Positions 1 to 8,509 are shown, counted from the first letter of the stretch. The stretch is DNA of 64,000 nucleotides from Cellvibrio sp. KY-GH-1 (GCF_008806975.1 NZ_CP031728.1:4753501-4817500); one strand, 5' to 3'. A program made the numbers and translations. The notes: generated from the letters alone by a model not told the origin.

Positions 1-621
1 TTTGCTTGCGTTGCAATTGACAAAGCGATCGCCCGCGCTGGCGATAATTAACCCGCGCACTGCGCAATTGTGCTGCGGGCGAAAGCGCGCAGCAGCACCC
101 AGCATGCTAATGATGGTTGTGCGTGAAACCGGATGTTGAGTTTGAATCGCCAGCCACTGCTGCAAATGTGTCTTGAATTTTGGGCGATTATTGCTGACGT
201 GACGTAACACCAGGTGTTCACGCCAGCGAGCAGGTAATAATAGCGCCGCGATAATGGCTGGCCAGGCGCGCGGCTTTAATCGCCAATACACTGGCTGATC
301 GCCAGCACTGGAATTAATCAATACCACACCGGCAACTTGCGCGGGAAATTGTTGTGCCCAATTCAATGCGATCATGCCTCCCATGGAAATACCAACCACA
401 TAAATTGGTTCGCTGATCTGGAGGGCGGCAAGTTGTGCCTGCGCGTATTCGGTCATCTGCTGGATGGAGTCGAGCGGACTTTCCTGATAATGAATTCCAC
501 AACCGGGGAAATCAATGCAGTGAATATTCCAGCGGGGGCCGAGTGTGTGTTGTAACTGTTGCGGAAAATGCAACCAGTGAGCTGCTTCGCGCGCCAGGCC
601 GCGCAATAAAATAATATGCAT
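1..621 (-). CDS. alpha/beta hydrolase, C-terminus cut by the window edge
   Basis: Reading leftwards from an ATG at 621 the frame stays open for 207 codons to the window edge, so the stop codon lies outside. The N-terminus (MHIILLRGLAREAAHW) is typical of alpha/beta-fold hydrolases. The nucleophile elbow is GISMGG, with the candidate Ser at about residue 79, followed by a helix (MIALNWAQQFP). Near the left edge the segment SAGDRFVN is where the family usually carries its acid-loop Asp. There is no signal peptide, so it is probably cytoplasmic. It lies 19 bp downstream of the M14 peptidase gene on the same strand, suggesting co-transcription. The substrate cannot be inferred; esterase, lactonase or BioH-like activities are all possible. 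Confidence 0.8.
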   Translation of the reverse strand, partial: MHIILLRGLAREAAHWLHFPQQLQHTLGPRWNIHCIDFPGCGIHYQESPLDSIQQMTEYAQAQLAALQISEPIYVVGISMGGMIALNWAQQFPAQVAGVVLINSSAGDQPVYWRLKPRAWPAIIAALLLPARWREHLVLRHVSNNRPKFKTHLQQWLAIQTQHPVSRTTIISMLGAAARFRPQHNCAVRGLIIASAGDRFVNCNASK

Positions 622-640
622 CAATAAGGTCCCTGACTCG

Positions 641-1720
641 TTAATTAAACCATAGACTTTTAGCGGTTTGGTTTAATAATTCACGCTGTTTACTATCGGG
701 CAACCAGTTTTGGTAATTGAGTGTGGCGGCCAACATGAAATCCAATAATAACAAATGACTGCGCAATACTCGTGCATGGCGGTGTTGCATTTGCGGGTTA
801 AATAATCCCGCGAGGTTAAAAATTTGGCGCGGGCGTTTTTTGATCCAGGCCCAGGAACCCATCTCCAACGTCAAAGGTAAGAAATGAGATTGCTGGTGTG
901 AGCGCGCTTGCAGGCAAAAATAGTCCCACAAGTCCCCGTGGGATAAGTAGTGAATGGATTGCGGCTCGAAGGCATAGGTATGGTTGGGGTAACTGCGCTC
1001 CCACAACAATTTTAGTGCGACATAATCAGCGATATTGTGAATAGGCTTTTTGCGGTAGGCGTAAGGGAACCAGAGCTGGTCGCGCATACCAAAGCCTGAG
1101 TGCAAGTCCACTACCAGCGAAAACGAGCGATCTAAAATTCGTTTCTGCAATAATTTTTCCAGTGCAATATTTTCAGCTTCCATGGGTGTATTTTTTTTGC
1201 CGCGATACCAGGGTAAGAATGTCCCAAGGCGATGCCCGCCACCGAGTAAGGGGACATCCCCTTCCGCGTTGACAGGCGCGTTGCGATTTAAATCTATTCC
1301 GTTGCCGTTGCTGCGCTGATTCAAATACATGCCGACCGGATTTAAAATTGGCATTAACACCAATTGCACCTGGGCGAGTTGTTGCTGCAGGTGAGAATCC
1401 CAATTTAATCGCTCCAGCAGCGTTTGCAACCAGGCGATTAAAACCTGGCTGCCAATACGCTCAATACCGTGCATACCGCCGGTTAATAACAGTGTTGGGG
1501 CAGAGGTATCTGTCGTGCCCAAGGTGATGGAGTAGAGTGGTAAGTGCAGATGCTGCACTTGTAGCATTAACTCGACCTGCGCATTTAAGTGCTGCGGGTA
1601 ATTGCGAATCAAGCGTTCGAGTTGTAATAGCTCGGGAATTTTTTGTTTTAGCTCGCGCCTCAATTCAGCGCTGCGCAGGCTGGATGAATCAGGGCTTGGG
1701 GAGGTTTCTGGAGAGTTCAT
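641..1720 (-). CDS. M14-family zinc carboxypeptidase-like protein
   Basis: The protein has the zinc site order of M14 metallocarboxypeptidases. GGMHGIE (His and Glu ligands) is followed by an LNPVGMYLNQR stretch and a GIDLNRNAP motif, then DLHSG (third ligand) and TLEMGSW (probable catalytic Glu). I see no convincing signal peptide. The ATG at 1720 (about 359 aa) is preferred; an in-frame TTG at 1732 would add four residues, and neither has a clear Shine-Dalgarno. It sits between the diguanylate cyclase gene and the alpha/beta hydrolase, all on one strand. The family includes peptidases and succinylglutamate desuccinylase-like enzymes, so the substrate stays open. Confidence 0.82.
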   Translation of the reverse strand: MNSPETSPSPDSSSLRSAELRRELKQKIPELLQLERLIRNYPQHLNAQVELMLQVQHLHLPLYSITLGTTDTSAPTLLLTGGMHGIERIGSQVLIAWLQTLLERLNWDSHLQQQLAQVQLVLMPILNPVGMYLNQRSNGNGIDLNRNAPVNAEGDVPLLGGGHRLGTFLPWYRGKKNTPMEAENIALEKLLQKRILDRSFSLVVDLHSGFGMRDQLWFPYAYRKKPIHNIADYVALKLLWERSYPNHTYAFEPQSIHYLSHGDLWDYFCLQARSHQQSHFLPLTLEMGSWAWIKKRPRQIFNLAGLFNPQMQHRHARVLRSHLLLLDFMLAATLNYQNWLPDSKQRELLNQTAKSLWFN

Positions 1721-1812
1721 AGCGGCGGCCAAGCTGGGTCTTTAGTGCTCTGAGCATAGCCGCAATTGCGTGCAAATATTTTTACACTTTTATGAACCTC
1801 GAAGGGGGCCGG

Positions 1813-4800
1813 TTAATCCCACACCAGCACGTCAGCGTTTTGTGCAATAACATGTAATTCTTGATTGTGGATCATGCCTTGCAGGTTGCTGCCAATTTCC
1901 TGATGAAGATCATTGGCGCGGGTGGTCGAGGTTGCGCTGAGCCCAACGCTGCGGTTGCGCCCCGATTTTTTTGCAGCGTAGAGCGCGTGATCAGCCACGT
2001 CGATAACTTGCTCCCAGCTCAATGCCGTAGGTGCTTCGCGCAGGAATGGGAAGCAGGCATAACCAATCGAGCAGGTCTTTTTCAAATCTGAACCGTCGGG
2101 CAATTTGAAGGTATGTTCAGCAATGGTTTTGCGAATGCGCTCGGCCATGAGTGGACCGTCGTCGCGGTCCGCAAAGCGACTGACCACCAAAAACTCTTCG
2201 CCGCCCCAACGCACGACACAATCGGATTCGCGACAAATATGAGTGAGTAAATCTGACAACTGAATGAGTAATTGGTCGCCCGCCGTGTGACCGTAAATAT
2301 CGTTGACTGATTTAAAGTGATCCACATCCAGAATAAAAAACGTGAGGTCCGGTGTTGGTTTTTTGCGTGGCTCCCTGGATTGGGCTGCGCTGTATTCTCG
2401 CTGCACTTTGGCGGTATCCATGGGCATCAATTTTTGCAAGTAGCGACGATTGCTCAAGCCCGTAAGTGGGTCTGACAAACTAATCGCTTCCAGCTGTGCG
2501 TAGGCACTTTCCAGTTCGCTATTTTTACTGCGTAATTCGGCAGTGCGTTCAGTAACTTTTTGCTCCAGCTCGTGGCTAATCTTTTGTGCTACGACCACTT
2601 TTTGGTGTTGGTTGCGTACAAACATTAGCAATATGCCAAGAAAGAGCGCCGTATAAATGCTGTAGGCCCACCAGGTTTTCCAGGGCGGCGGCAATACGAT
2701 TAATTGAATGCTGTGTCCCTCTTCGTTCCAGATGCCATCGTTGTTGCTGGCTTTTACGCGGAACTGATAATTGCCTGCCGGGAGATTGGTGTAGAGCGCA
2801 TTGCGCTGGTTGCCCACGGTGCGCCATTGATCGTCAAAACCTTCAAGCCGGTAGGCGTAAAGATTCTTTTCTGATTCGCGAAAATTCAATGCCGCAAAGC
2901 TAAACGAAATCATCGACTGGGTGTAATCCAGGGTGATGGAGTCAGTTTGTGTGATTGCGCGGGTTAGTAGCTTGTCCGCCCCGTCTACCACCACCTTTTC
3001 GGTAAACAAGCGGAAATCGGTTAATGCGATATTGGGTGCAATACTATTTTGATAATTGTCGAGCTGATCAACATCGAAAAAATACAAACCGTTGCGCGAG
3101 CCAAAGGCGATGTCACCGGAGCTGGTGACCAATCCCGCGCCAGTTGCCACACCACCAATCAGCTGCCCATTAATTCGCGTGTAGTTTTTGACGGTGAGGG
3201 TGTCGGGATTAAAGCGCACTATGCCGTTGTTAGTGCCCAACCATAAATTGCCGTGGCTATCCTCAAGAATCGCTCGTATACCTTGGTCGGCAAAGCCATT
3301 GCGGGTGTTGTAGAGCGTGAAGTCATCTGTCTCTGGATGATAGAGGTGCAGCCCCATATCAGTGCCGAACCAAAGGCGTCCTTTGACATCCTCAAGAATA
3401 GATAACACCGACCCGTTGGCCAGGCTGCGTGGATTTTTAGCGTCCGGCAAATAGCGCTTAAACGTGCCAGTAGTGCGGTCCATCCGATTGAGTCCATAGG
3501 CCGAGCCCGCCCAGAGTCGCCCTTGGGAATCCTCGAAAGATACCCAAATCACCGCGCTGGAGATGCTGTCCGGTTTTGCATCATCGTGGGGAAAATAATC
3601 GTAGCGGCCGGTTGCAGGATCAAAACGCGTTAAGCCATTGTAGTGGGTGCTATACCAAAGTTTATGGCTGCGATCCTCAAAAATATTCCACACCATCAGG
3701 TCATTTAATTTGTCGCCGTTTGTTTCGCCACGCTTGCTCTGATCCGGGTCAACCGGCAATGTATCAAAGCGATCCGTAACGGGGTTGTATTTCTGGATGC
3801 CTGAACCCCAGGTGCTAAAGAGCAAATTGCCGCGCGAGTCCATTCGCCCATTCAGCACGGCGGTCGTGGCCACTCGTGAATCTTCGTCGGTCGTATGCTT
3901 GTAATGGGTGAAAAGATCAGTTTTAGGGTCCAAGCGCGATATACCGCCTGAGCCGAGCCAGAAATTGCCCTCTCGATCCTCGACAATTGCTTCCACATTG
4001 TTGTCATTGGGCCCCAGATTTTCGGTCAACGATTTTTGATACACCCGGACCGCCGTACTGGAGCGGTCATAGATGTGCACACCTGAAGGGTAGGTGCCGA
4101 TCCAGAGATCGCCGATGCGGTCTTCATAAATACGGCGAATGGTGTTGCTAACCAAGCGGCCGTTGCCGCCGTCGCCGCGCTCAAAGCGAATCCAGTTGTC
4201 GTTCGCTTCGTTATACAAGCTGATGCCCGCGCCATCACTGCCCGTCCAGATCCAGCCATTGCGGTCTACGTAAATCTGACGGGAAAAATTATTGCCGAGG
4301 CTGGAAGTATCTTTGGGGTCATAGCGATAGTTAGTAAAGGCGCCGGTATTTTGGTCCAACCGATAGATCCCATTGTCGCCACCGATCCAAATGCGCTGAC
4401 GATGATCTACAGCGACCACCCGAACACTATTTTCCAAGGTGGACTTGGGGTTGTCCGGGTTGGGAATATGCTGGGTGAATTGGCGTGCGGCTAAATCCAG
4501 ATGTGTTAACCCTGTCTCCTGCCCCAACCAGATCTTCCCTTCCTCATCGACCACAATGTCGCTGATCTGATTGCTCGGTAACCCACCGGTTTGCTGGTTG
4601 AGAATCTCCAGTTTTTCGCTGGTGGGGTCCAGAATGCCGAGACCATTCGCAGTGCCTAACAGAATTTTGCCATCGCTGTGCTCAGCAATAGTGTTTACAG
4701 CTCCGCCTGCATCGAGCAAGGCATTTAGGCTTTTTACCGGAACCAAAACTTCGTGATCGCGATCATAGCGATACAAACCCGAGCGAGTTGCCGCCCACAG

Positions 4801-5178
4801 GTTATGGTGCTTGTCTTCCACCAAGTCCAGTACCTGATTAACGGGTTCGGTCTTGCTTAGCTCCTGAGGATCTTTCGCCGCGGGAATTGGTGCAAATTCA
4901 TAACCATCGTAGCGCAAGAGCGCGTTTCTCCCGCCGAGCCACATAAACCCCTGATAGTCCTGCAGTATGGCTTCCACTTCGCCCAGAGCAATATCCTGGT
5001 TCTGCATGATGTTGCGGAAGTAAATATTTTTTGGGTAATCCACTGTTTGGGCTGCAGCACTGGTTTTTGCGCTGAATGCGAGCGTGCTTAGGAGTGCATA
5101 GGCAACAAACAACCGGCCGACGTTGGTTGGCGTAAATAAGCACATGAAGCGAGCTAGAGCGGAAGATGGTGGAATCAT
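1813..5178 (-). CDS. beta-propeller sensor diguanylate cyclase (Reg_prop / Y_Y_Y / GGDEF)
   Basis: 1121 aa. An N-terminal signal sequence precedes many two-component-regulator propeller repeats of the type D..G..W.GT..G (about residues 60-700), then a Y_Y_Y beta-sandwich (AYRLEGFDDQW...NLPAGNYQFRVKASN). A single membrane helix at about 836-855 and a short coiled coil (ELEQKVTERTAELRSKNSEL) lead to a C-terminal GGDEF domain. The active-site loop is GGEEF at about 992-996, so synthesis of c-di-GMP from GTP is expected. RESD lies five residues before it and matches the inhibitory RxxD I-site. The propeller should sense a periplasmic ligand, possibly a saccharide by analogy with HTCS sensors. It is transcribed alone or with the M14 gene 92 bp downstream. 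Confidence 0.93.
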   Translation of the reverse strand: MIPPSSALARFMCLFTPTNVGRLFVAYALLSTLAFSAKTSAAAQTVDYPKNIYFRNIMQNQDIALGEVEAILQDYQGFMWLGGRNALLRYDGYEFAPIPAAKDPQELSKTEPVNQVLDLVEDKHHNLWAATRSGLYRYDRDHEVLVPVKSLNALLDAGGAVNTIAEHSDGKILLGTANGLGILDPTSEKLEILNQQTGGLPSNQISDIVVDEEGKIWLGQETGLTHLDLAARQFTQHIPNPDNPKSTLENSVRVVAVDHRQRIWIGGDNGIYRLDQNTGAFTNYRYDPKDTSSLGNNFSRQIYVDRNGWIWTGSDGAGISLYNEANDNWIRFERGDGGNGRLVSNTIRRIYEDRIGDLWIGTYPSGVHIYDRSSTAVRVYQKSLTENLGPNDNNVEAIVEDREGNFWLGSGGISRLDPKTDLFTHYKHTTDEDSRVATTAVLNGRMDSRGNLLFSTWGSGIQKYNPVTDRFDTLPVDPDQSKRGETNGDKLNDLMVWNIFEDRSHKLWYSTHYNGLTRFDPATGRYDYFPHDDAKPDSISSAVIWVSFEDSQGRLWAGSAYGLNRMDRTTGTFKRYLPDAKNPRSLANGSVLSILEDVKGRLWFGTDMGLHLYHPETDDFTLYNTRNGFADQGIRAILEDSHGNLWLGTNNGIVRFNPDTLTVKNYTRINGQLIGGVATGAGLVTSSGDIAFGSRNGLYFFDVDQLDNYQNSIAPNIALTDFRLFTEKVVVDGADKLLTRAITQTDSITLDYTQSMISFSFAALNFRESEKNLYAYRLEGFDDQWRTVGNQRNALYTNLPAGNYQFRVKASNNDGIWNEEGHSIQLIVLPPPWKTWWAYSIYTALFLGILLMFVRNQHQKVVVAQKISHELEQKVTERTAELRSKNSELESAYAQLEAISLSDPLTGLSNRRYLQKLMPMDTAKVQREYSAAQSREPRKKPTPDLTFFILDVDHFKSVNDIYGHTAGDQLLIQLSDLLTHICRESDCVVRWGGEEFLVVSRFADRDDGPLMAERIRKTIAEHTFKLPDGSDLKKTCSIGYACFPFLREAPTALSWEQVIDVADHALYAAKKSGRNRSVGLSATSTTRANDLHQEIGSNLQGMIHNQELHVIAQNADVLVWD

Positions 5179-5287
5179 TTTTATTTATGGAATTAGTGAA
5201 ACCAGGGAGCCGGCGTAGAGTGTGTAAAACTATTTATAGCAGCTGATAGTGAATTCGCACGCCGGATTTCCCTCAAATTTGAGCGAC

Positions 5288-5503
5288 TTAGCGTTTCTCC
5301 TGATTTCGCAAGTAGGCGACTAACGCATTGGCATGCCCGTGCCCCATTCCATGTTCGCGCTTGAGCCAGTTGACCATCTCCATGTGCTTGAGGTCACTTT
5401 GCTGCTGAAGTAATTTGAACCAGTGTTCAACCGGTTGGCCGTATTTGGTTTCGATGGAAGGAAAGTAAGATGCGGGACCTTTTACTTTTTCGGCGGGGGA
5501 CAT
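5288..5503 (-). CDS. DUF4287 domain protein
   Basis: A 71-aa protein matching the small DUF4287 family: an N-terminal KGPASYFPSIETKYGQP segment and a C-terminal WLKREHGMGHGHANALV segment, both family hallmarks. The start at 5503 is supported by GGAG six bases upstream; a longer frame reaches 5575 but the extra residues do not resemble the family. It is probably cytoplasmic. The biochemical function is unknown. It stands alone between the diguanylate cyclase and the L,D-transpeptidase genes. Confidence 0.8.
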   Translation of the reverse strand: MSPAEKVKGPASYFPSIETKYGQPVEHWFKLLQQQSDLKHMEMVNWLKREHGMGHGHANALVAYLRNQEKR

Positions 5504-5594
5504 GTGAAACTCCGTTGATGTGATAATTGGAATGGATTTATCACATAGTCGGATGGGGTATCCATAAATCGACAATCACCGGGTCAAATTATAG

Positions 5595-6068
5595 TTACCA
5601 ATCAATCTGAATTTTTGTCCCTGTCGCAACCAGCTTCATAAATTCATCCATTTCCGTATTGGTTAAGGCGATGCAGCCGTTAGTCCAATTAAAGTTCTGG
5701 CTAATGGCAGTCATCCATTCAAGGCCATTTTTTTGCCCGTGAATCATGATAAATCCTCCCGGTGGTACACCTCGTTTCTTTGCACTTTCAATGTCTTGCT
5801 GATTGGGGTAGGAAATGTGCATTGCACGGTAAAAAGCGGAATCTTCTTTTTTGTAATCCAGTGTGTAGGTTCCCTCTGGGGTGCGCTCGTCCCCTTCTTG
5901 TTGTTTGTGCCCCTTTGGATTCGCTCCCAGCGCTACATGATATTCCTTGACGATTTTATCTCCCTCCAATAAGCACATTTTGTTTGCAGATTTATCGACT
6001 TTTACCAAATCGACCTCTGCGCAAGCGATTGATGAAGTCAGGAGTGCGAGAAAAAATATCATTTTCAT
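5595..6068 (-). CDS. L,D-transpeptidase-like (YkuD) secreted protein
   Basis: 157 aa with a signal peptide (MKMIFFLALLTSSIACA) followed by a YkuD-type catalytic domain. TPEGTYTL and GGFIMIHG (conserved His) precede NGCIALTN, whose Cys is the expected nucleophile. The family cross-links peptidoglycan or attaches proteins to it in the periplasm; the short form with only this domain resembles ErfK/YbiS-like or murein-peptide amidase relatives. Its ATG overlaps the TGA of the upstream acetyltransferase gene (ATGA), so the two are translationally coupled. The -3 position is not a good lipobox residue, so cleavage by signal peptidase I is preferred. Confidence 0.85.
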   Translation of the reverse strand: MKMIFFLALLTSSIACAEVDLVKVDKSANKMCLLEGDKIVKEYHVALGANPKGHKQQEGDERTPEGTYTLDYKKEDSAFYRAMHISYPNQQDIESAKKRGVPPGGFIMIHGQKNGLEWMTAISQNFNWTNGCIALTNTEMDEFMKLVATGTKIQIDW

Positions 6069-6667
6069 AGTGATGAAGCTTCCATTTTATATATCAGGTT
6101 TTTTTTAACTGTTGGCCATTCCTGATCAATGATCGAGAACACGACTGTGTCCCGGTAAACCCCTTCGGCATTTTTCTGGTGATTACGCAGTATCCCATCT
6201 TGTTTTGCGCCGAGCCGTGCAATCGCGTTGCGTGATGCTTGATTGTGCCAATGGGTACGAAACTCAACGGCGATAGCGTTAAGAGTTTCAAATGCGTGAT
6301 TGAGCAGTAGGTACTTGCACTCGGTATTTACACCGGTTCGTTGGAATGACTTTGCATACCATGTGTAACCAATTTCCACGCGGTGATTCAAATTGTCGGC
6401 ATTGCAATAGCGGGTGGTGCCAATAATCTTTTGGGTGTCGTTATCGACAACGGCAAAGAGCAAAGCGCGGCCATCATACTGATCGTTAAATGCCTGATTA
6501 AGATAGGTATCAATCGTGTTGCTGTTGGGAACCGATGTGTACCACAGATTCCACAGTTCACCATCACAGGCTGCTTCGAGTAAGCCGTTTTTGTGTTCGG
6601 GTTGGAGTGGAGTCAATGTGACAATTTTTCCGGTCAGGGTTGTTTCGTAAAGCCATTTGGGGTTCAT
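6065..6667 (-). CDS. GNAT-family N-acetyltransferase (RimJ/RimL type)
   Basis: 200 aa with the layout of RimJ/RimL-like acetyltransferases. Early LTPLQPEHKNGLLEAA, a central HRVEIGYTWYAKSFQRTGVN segment (the acetyl-CoA binding beta4-alpha3 region, in which the usual QxxGxG is altered to QRTGVN), and the late NQASRNAIARLGAKQDGILRNHQ signature that closes this subfamily. It transfers acetyl from acetyl-CoA to an amine; the substrate may be a protein N-terminus or a small molecule. The stop overlaps the start of the L,D-transpeptidase gene. Cytoplasmic. Confidence 0.87.
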   Translation of the reverse strand: MNPKWLYETTLTGKIVTLTPLQPEHKNGLLEAACDGELWNLWYTSVPNSNTIDTYLNQAFNDQYDGRALLFAVVDNDTQKIIGTTRYCNADNLNHRVEIGYTWYAKSFQRTGVNTECKYLLLNHAFETLNAIAVEFRTHWHNQASRNAIARLGAKQDGILRNHQKNAEGVYRDTVVFSIIDQEWPTVKKNLIYKMEASSL

Positions 6668-6707
6668 GGTATTCCTTTGCGTTTGTCGATTAATTATTTA
6701 TTGCGAT

Positions 6708-7016
6708 TTACAGTGTTCCCCGCTCTATTAGAAATTTTCGCAAGCTGCGCTCCTCGCGACACACATGCATAATATGAACGGTGTTTTTGTCTGTGCGGTA
6801 AAGTACCCGACAAGGGGATGCAGTTAGTTCTCGATAATTTAGCTCAGGAATGGCTAAAGGAACCTTCCCCGACTTGGGGAATTGTTCAAGGCGTTCAACT
6901 TTAGCAAGAATATCCGTTACCAGTTCTGCGGCTGCAATGGGGTTGCTTAGGGCGATGTATTCCGCGATTTCATTGAGGTCGTGAGTTGCGGCGTTGGTCC
7001 ATATTATTTCAACCAT
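6708..7016 (-). CDS. ParE/RelE-family toxin
   Basis: 102 aa, the usual length for the ParE/RelE fold. It shows the N-terminal helix segment WTNAATHDLNEIAEYIA, then KVERLEQFPKSGK and a C-terminal strand region RELTASPCRVLYRTDKNTVHI, with closing basic residues. ParE toxins inhibit gyrase whereas RelE toxins cleave mRNA; sequence alone does not decide, but the Y/R pattern favours ParE. It overlaps the 3' end of the antitoxin gene by 13 bp, the standard antitoxin-first arrangement. Confidence 0.88.
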   Translation of the reverse strand: MVEIIWTNAATHDLNEIAEYIALSNPIAAAELVTDILAKVERLEQFPKSGKVPLAIPELNYRELTASPCRVLYRTDKNTVHIMHVCREERSLRKFLIERGTL

Positions 7017-7261
7017 TTCTTCAGCTTATCCTTAGCTTGTGCGTGCGTTAATACTCGTCCTTCTAAAATATCTTTTTCGCCTCGTGCTATTCCTTCTAAT
7101 AGCTTCATCCGGTCAACCATAAACTCATAGTCTTCAACATCTACTAGATAAGCTGAAGGTAAACCGTGTTCGGTGATAAGCACGGGTTCTTTAGTGTCGT
7201 GCAGCTCGGCCAAAATTTTGGTGGCTTCACGCTTCAGGGTGGTGACAAGCTCGGTTTTCAT
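7004..7261 (-). CDS. Phd/YefM-type antitoxin
   Basis: 85 aa. The N-terminal half (MKTELVTTLKREATKILAEL...EPVLITEHGLPSAYLVDVEDYE) is the Phd/YefM DNA-binding fold. The C-terminal half, after a helix around MKLLEGIARGEKDIL, should wrap the toxin. The start at 7261 is chosen over a longer frame to 7372 because the longer N-terminus is unlike the family and GGAG lies about seven bases upstream of the ATG. It neutralises the ParE-like toxin encoded just downstream and probably represses its own promoter through the palindrome at 7280-7301. Confidence 0.88.
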   Translation of the reverse strand: MKTELVTTLKREATKILAELHDTKEPVLITEHGLPSAYLVDVEDYEFMVDRMKLLEGIARGEKDILEGRVLTHAQAKDKLKKWLK

Positions 7262-7279
7262 GAGGAGGCTCCAAAAATA

Positions 7280-7301
7280 GAGTGTCACTATAGTATCACT
7301 C
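7280..7301 (-). promoter_or_regulatory. palindromic operator and -10 region of the toxin-antitoxin promoter
   Basis: A 22-bp near-perfect palindrome, GAGTGnnACTATAGTnnCACTC, lies 19 bp upstream of the antitoxin start. Its centre contains TATAGT, a good -10 hexamer for the minus strand, so a bound dimer would block RNA polymerase. This fits the conditional autoregulation known for Phd/YefM antitoxins. A -35 element is not obvious. Confidence 0.6.
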
Positions 7302-7321
7302 GGTTTTCTGGTAGGGCAAGA

Positions 7322-7482
7322 GTAGGTTGGTGCGGGCCGCGCAGGCTGAGGAACGAACCCCAACATGACCATGTATCTGCAGCCACCAACACCAAATTCG
7401 TGCGCCGTTGTTTTTCGTTTGAATAAAACAATGTGCTGTTTGGGATTGTAAATATTGGGGTTCGTTCCTCACCCAAACCTAC
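7322..7482. repeat. palindromic MITE/REP-like intergenic element
   Basis: An element of about 160 bp with inverted ends. GAGGAACGAACCCCAA at 7348-7363 is perfectly inverted at 7455-7470, and outer arms GTAGGTTGG (7322) and CCAAACCTAC (to 7482) extend the symmetry. The interior has no coding frame that resembles a protein. Related sequence occurs near 52300-52422 in this window, so it is a dispersed family. Confidence 0.6.
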
Positions 7483-7610
7483 GGGCTACAGTCAGTTAGT
7501 TAACCGAATTTGCATGGGAAATTTTCAAGTTTTTATTATAAGGATTGAGATATTTAAACTATATCAGCTATGACTTTCGATCTTATGTGCGTGGAGATTG
7601 TATTTTAAAA

Positions 7611-7642
7611 TAAAAAACCTCAGCAATATAATTGCTGAGGTT
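7611..7642 (-). terminator. rho-independent terminator of the 48-aa ORF
   Basis: A perfect 12-bp stem AACCTCAGCAAT / ATTGCTGAGGTT with a 3-base loop (7616-7642) is followed on the minus strand by a T-rich tract. It sits nine bases after the stop codon of the small ORF at 7651-7797. Confidence 0.8.
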
Positions 7643-7650
7643 GAAGATGG

Positions 7651-7797
7651 CTAACACCTAACCAGAAAGCACCATGCGTTATAACCATAATCATGAGCAT
7701 CTAGGTATTCAGAGCTATTTTTCTTGCGTCTATAGCGACAGAATACCCATCTAAATCCTTTTGGTGCTGGTTTAGTTACAATGTTGCGCATAATCAT
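7651..7797 (-). CDS. 48-aa basic hypothetical protein
   Basis: A small ORF of 48 codons starting ATGATTATG with GAGG just upstream; the second ATG (7791, 46 aa) has the better spacing of nine bases. The protein is basic in the middle (RWVFCRYRRKKN) and aromatic at the end (AHDYGYNAWCFLVRC). Its stop is followed within ten bases by a strong terminator, a good sign that this is a real transcript end. It lies downstream of the integrase-SAM-like gene but is separated from it by another terminator, so it probably has its own promoter. I do not recognise the family with certainty. Confidence 0.55.
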   Translation of the reverse strand: MIMRNIVTKPAPKGFRWVFCRYRRKKNSSEYLDAHDYGYNAWCFLVRC

Positions 7798-7903
7798 GTT
7801 CCTCGCCCGGAGTGGGAGGCGACCAGCGGAACTTGATATAGAAAAAGGAATCCACTATTCTAGTTTTGCGAAGACTAAAGGTGTGGGCCTCCCATTCCTT
7901 ATT

Positions 7904-7938
7904 AAAAAGGCTGTTGTCCTGCGGACAACGGCCTTTTT
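7904..7938 (-). terminator. rho-independent terminator of the SAM-like gene
   Basis: Stem AAAAAGGC-GTTGTCC / GGACAAC-GCCTTTTT with a 3-base loop and flanking A and T tracts, so it could work in both directions. It overlaps the stop codon of the gene at 7937-8509. Confidence 0.82.
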
Positions 7939-8509
7939 AATTTTCTAGCTCTGGTGTTACCAAAGCCCTAATGACTGCCAACACTTTATCAGCATCAGTT
8001 TTATTCAGTTGGTGTGGTAAGTTTGAGATCACCACTATTCTTCCTCCACTTATTGGAATTGGAAAGTTAATTGAACCTTGAAAGTTGTTCTGCTGTTGAG
8101 CTGAAGTCGGCTGACTAGTTGTTTCTTGTGTGGCGACTGTTGGTTTGACAGGTCGAGCTCTTGTCCTCACTACTGTGTTGCCAGTAGTTTTCATCTTTGA
8201 GGCGCTGATGGGGCGGTAATTGACTCGATCATCCGCATATTTAATAAAATTTTCATAAGCAGAGCGAAAGCGGGCTAAATAAATTCGAACGCTGTCGGGG
8301 CGGACACTATTATTTTTAGAATGCGCATATCTTTGGCTTAAGTGATCTGTGTCAAGGGTTCGTAGATCTTGAGATTCATGTTCATCCAGAAGCTCCAGAA
8401 ATTGGCTTGAAGCCGAACGCCAATTTTTAGCAGTAGATCCGTTAATTAGGTGCTTATTTGCAACATAATCAAGGAAATTTAACATCGCTTGTTTGCTGTA
8501 GTCCTGCAT
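7937..8509 (-). CDS. integrase SAM-like domain protein without a catalytic domain
   Basis: 190 aa. The first 95 residues resemble the SAM-like core-binding domain of tyrosine recombinases (AMLNFLDYVANKHLI...NWRSASSQFLELL...TLDTDHLSQRYAHS...SVRIYLARFRSAYENFIKYA). The R...HxxR...Y catalytic domain is absent. A basic Thr/Gln-rich linker (about 105-145) leads to a C-terminal module INFPIPISGGRIVVISNLP...LNKTDADKVLAVIRAL, a pattern seen at the end of many uncharacterised SAM-like proteins. The start has GGGG eight bases upstream. Function is unknown: it may bind DNA as a regulator or be a reduced recombinase. It neighbours a small ORF and repeats in an accessory patch. Confidence 0.65.
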   Translation of the reverse strand: MQDYSKQAMLNFLDYVANKHLINGSTAKNWRSASSQFLELLDEHESQDLRTLDTDHLSQRYAHSKNNSVRPDSVRIYLARFRSAYENFIKYADDRVNYRPISASKMKTTGNTVVRTRARPVKPTVATQETTSQPTSAQQQNNFQGSINFPIPISGGRIVVISNLPHQLNKTDADKVLAVIRALVTPELEN

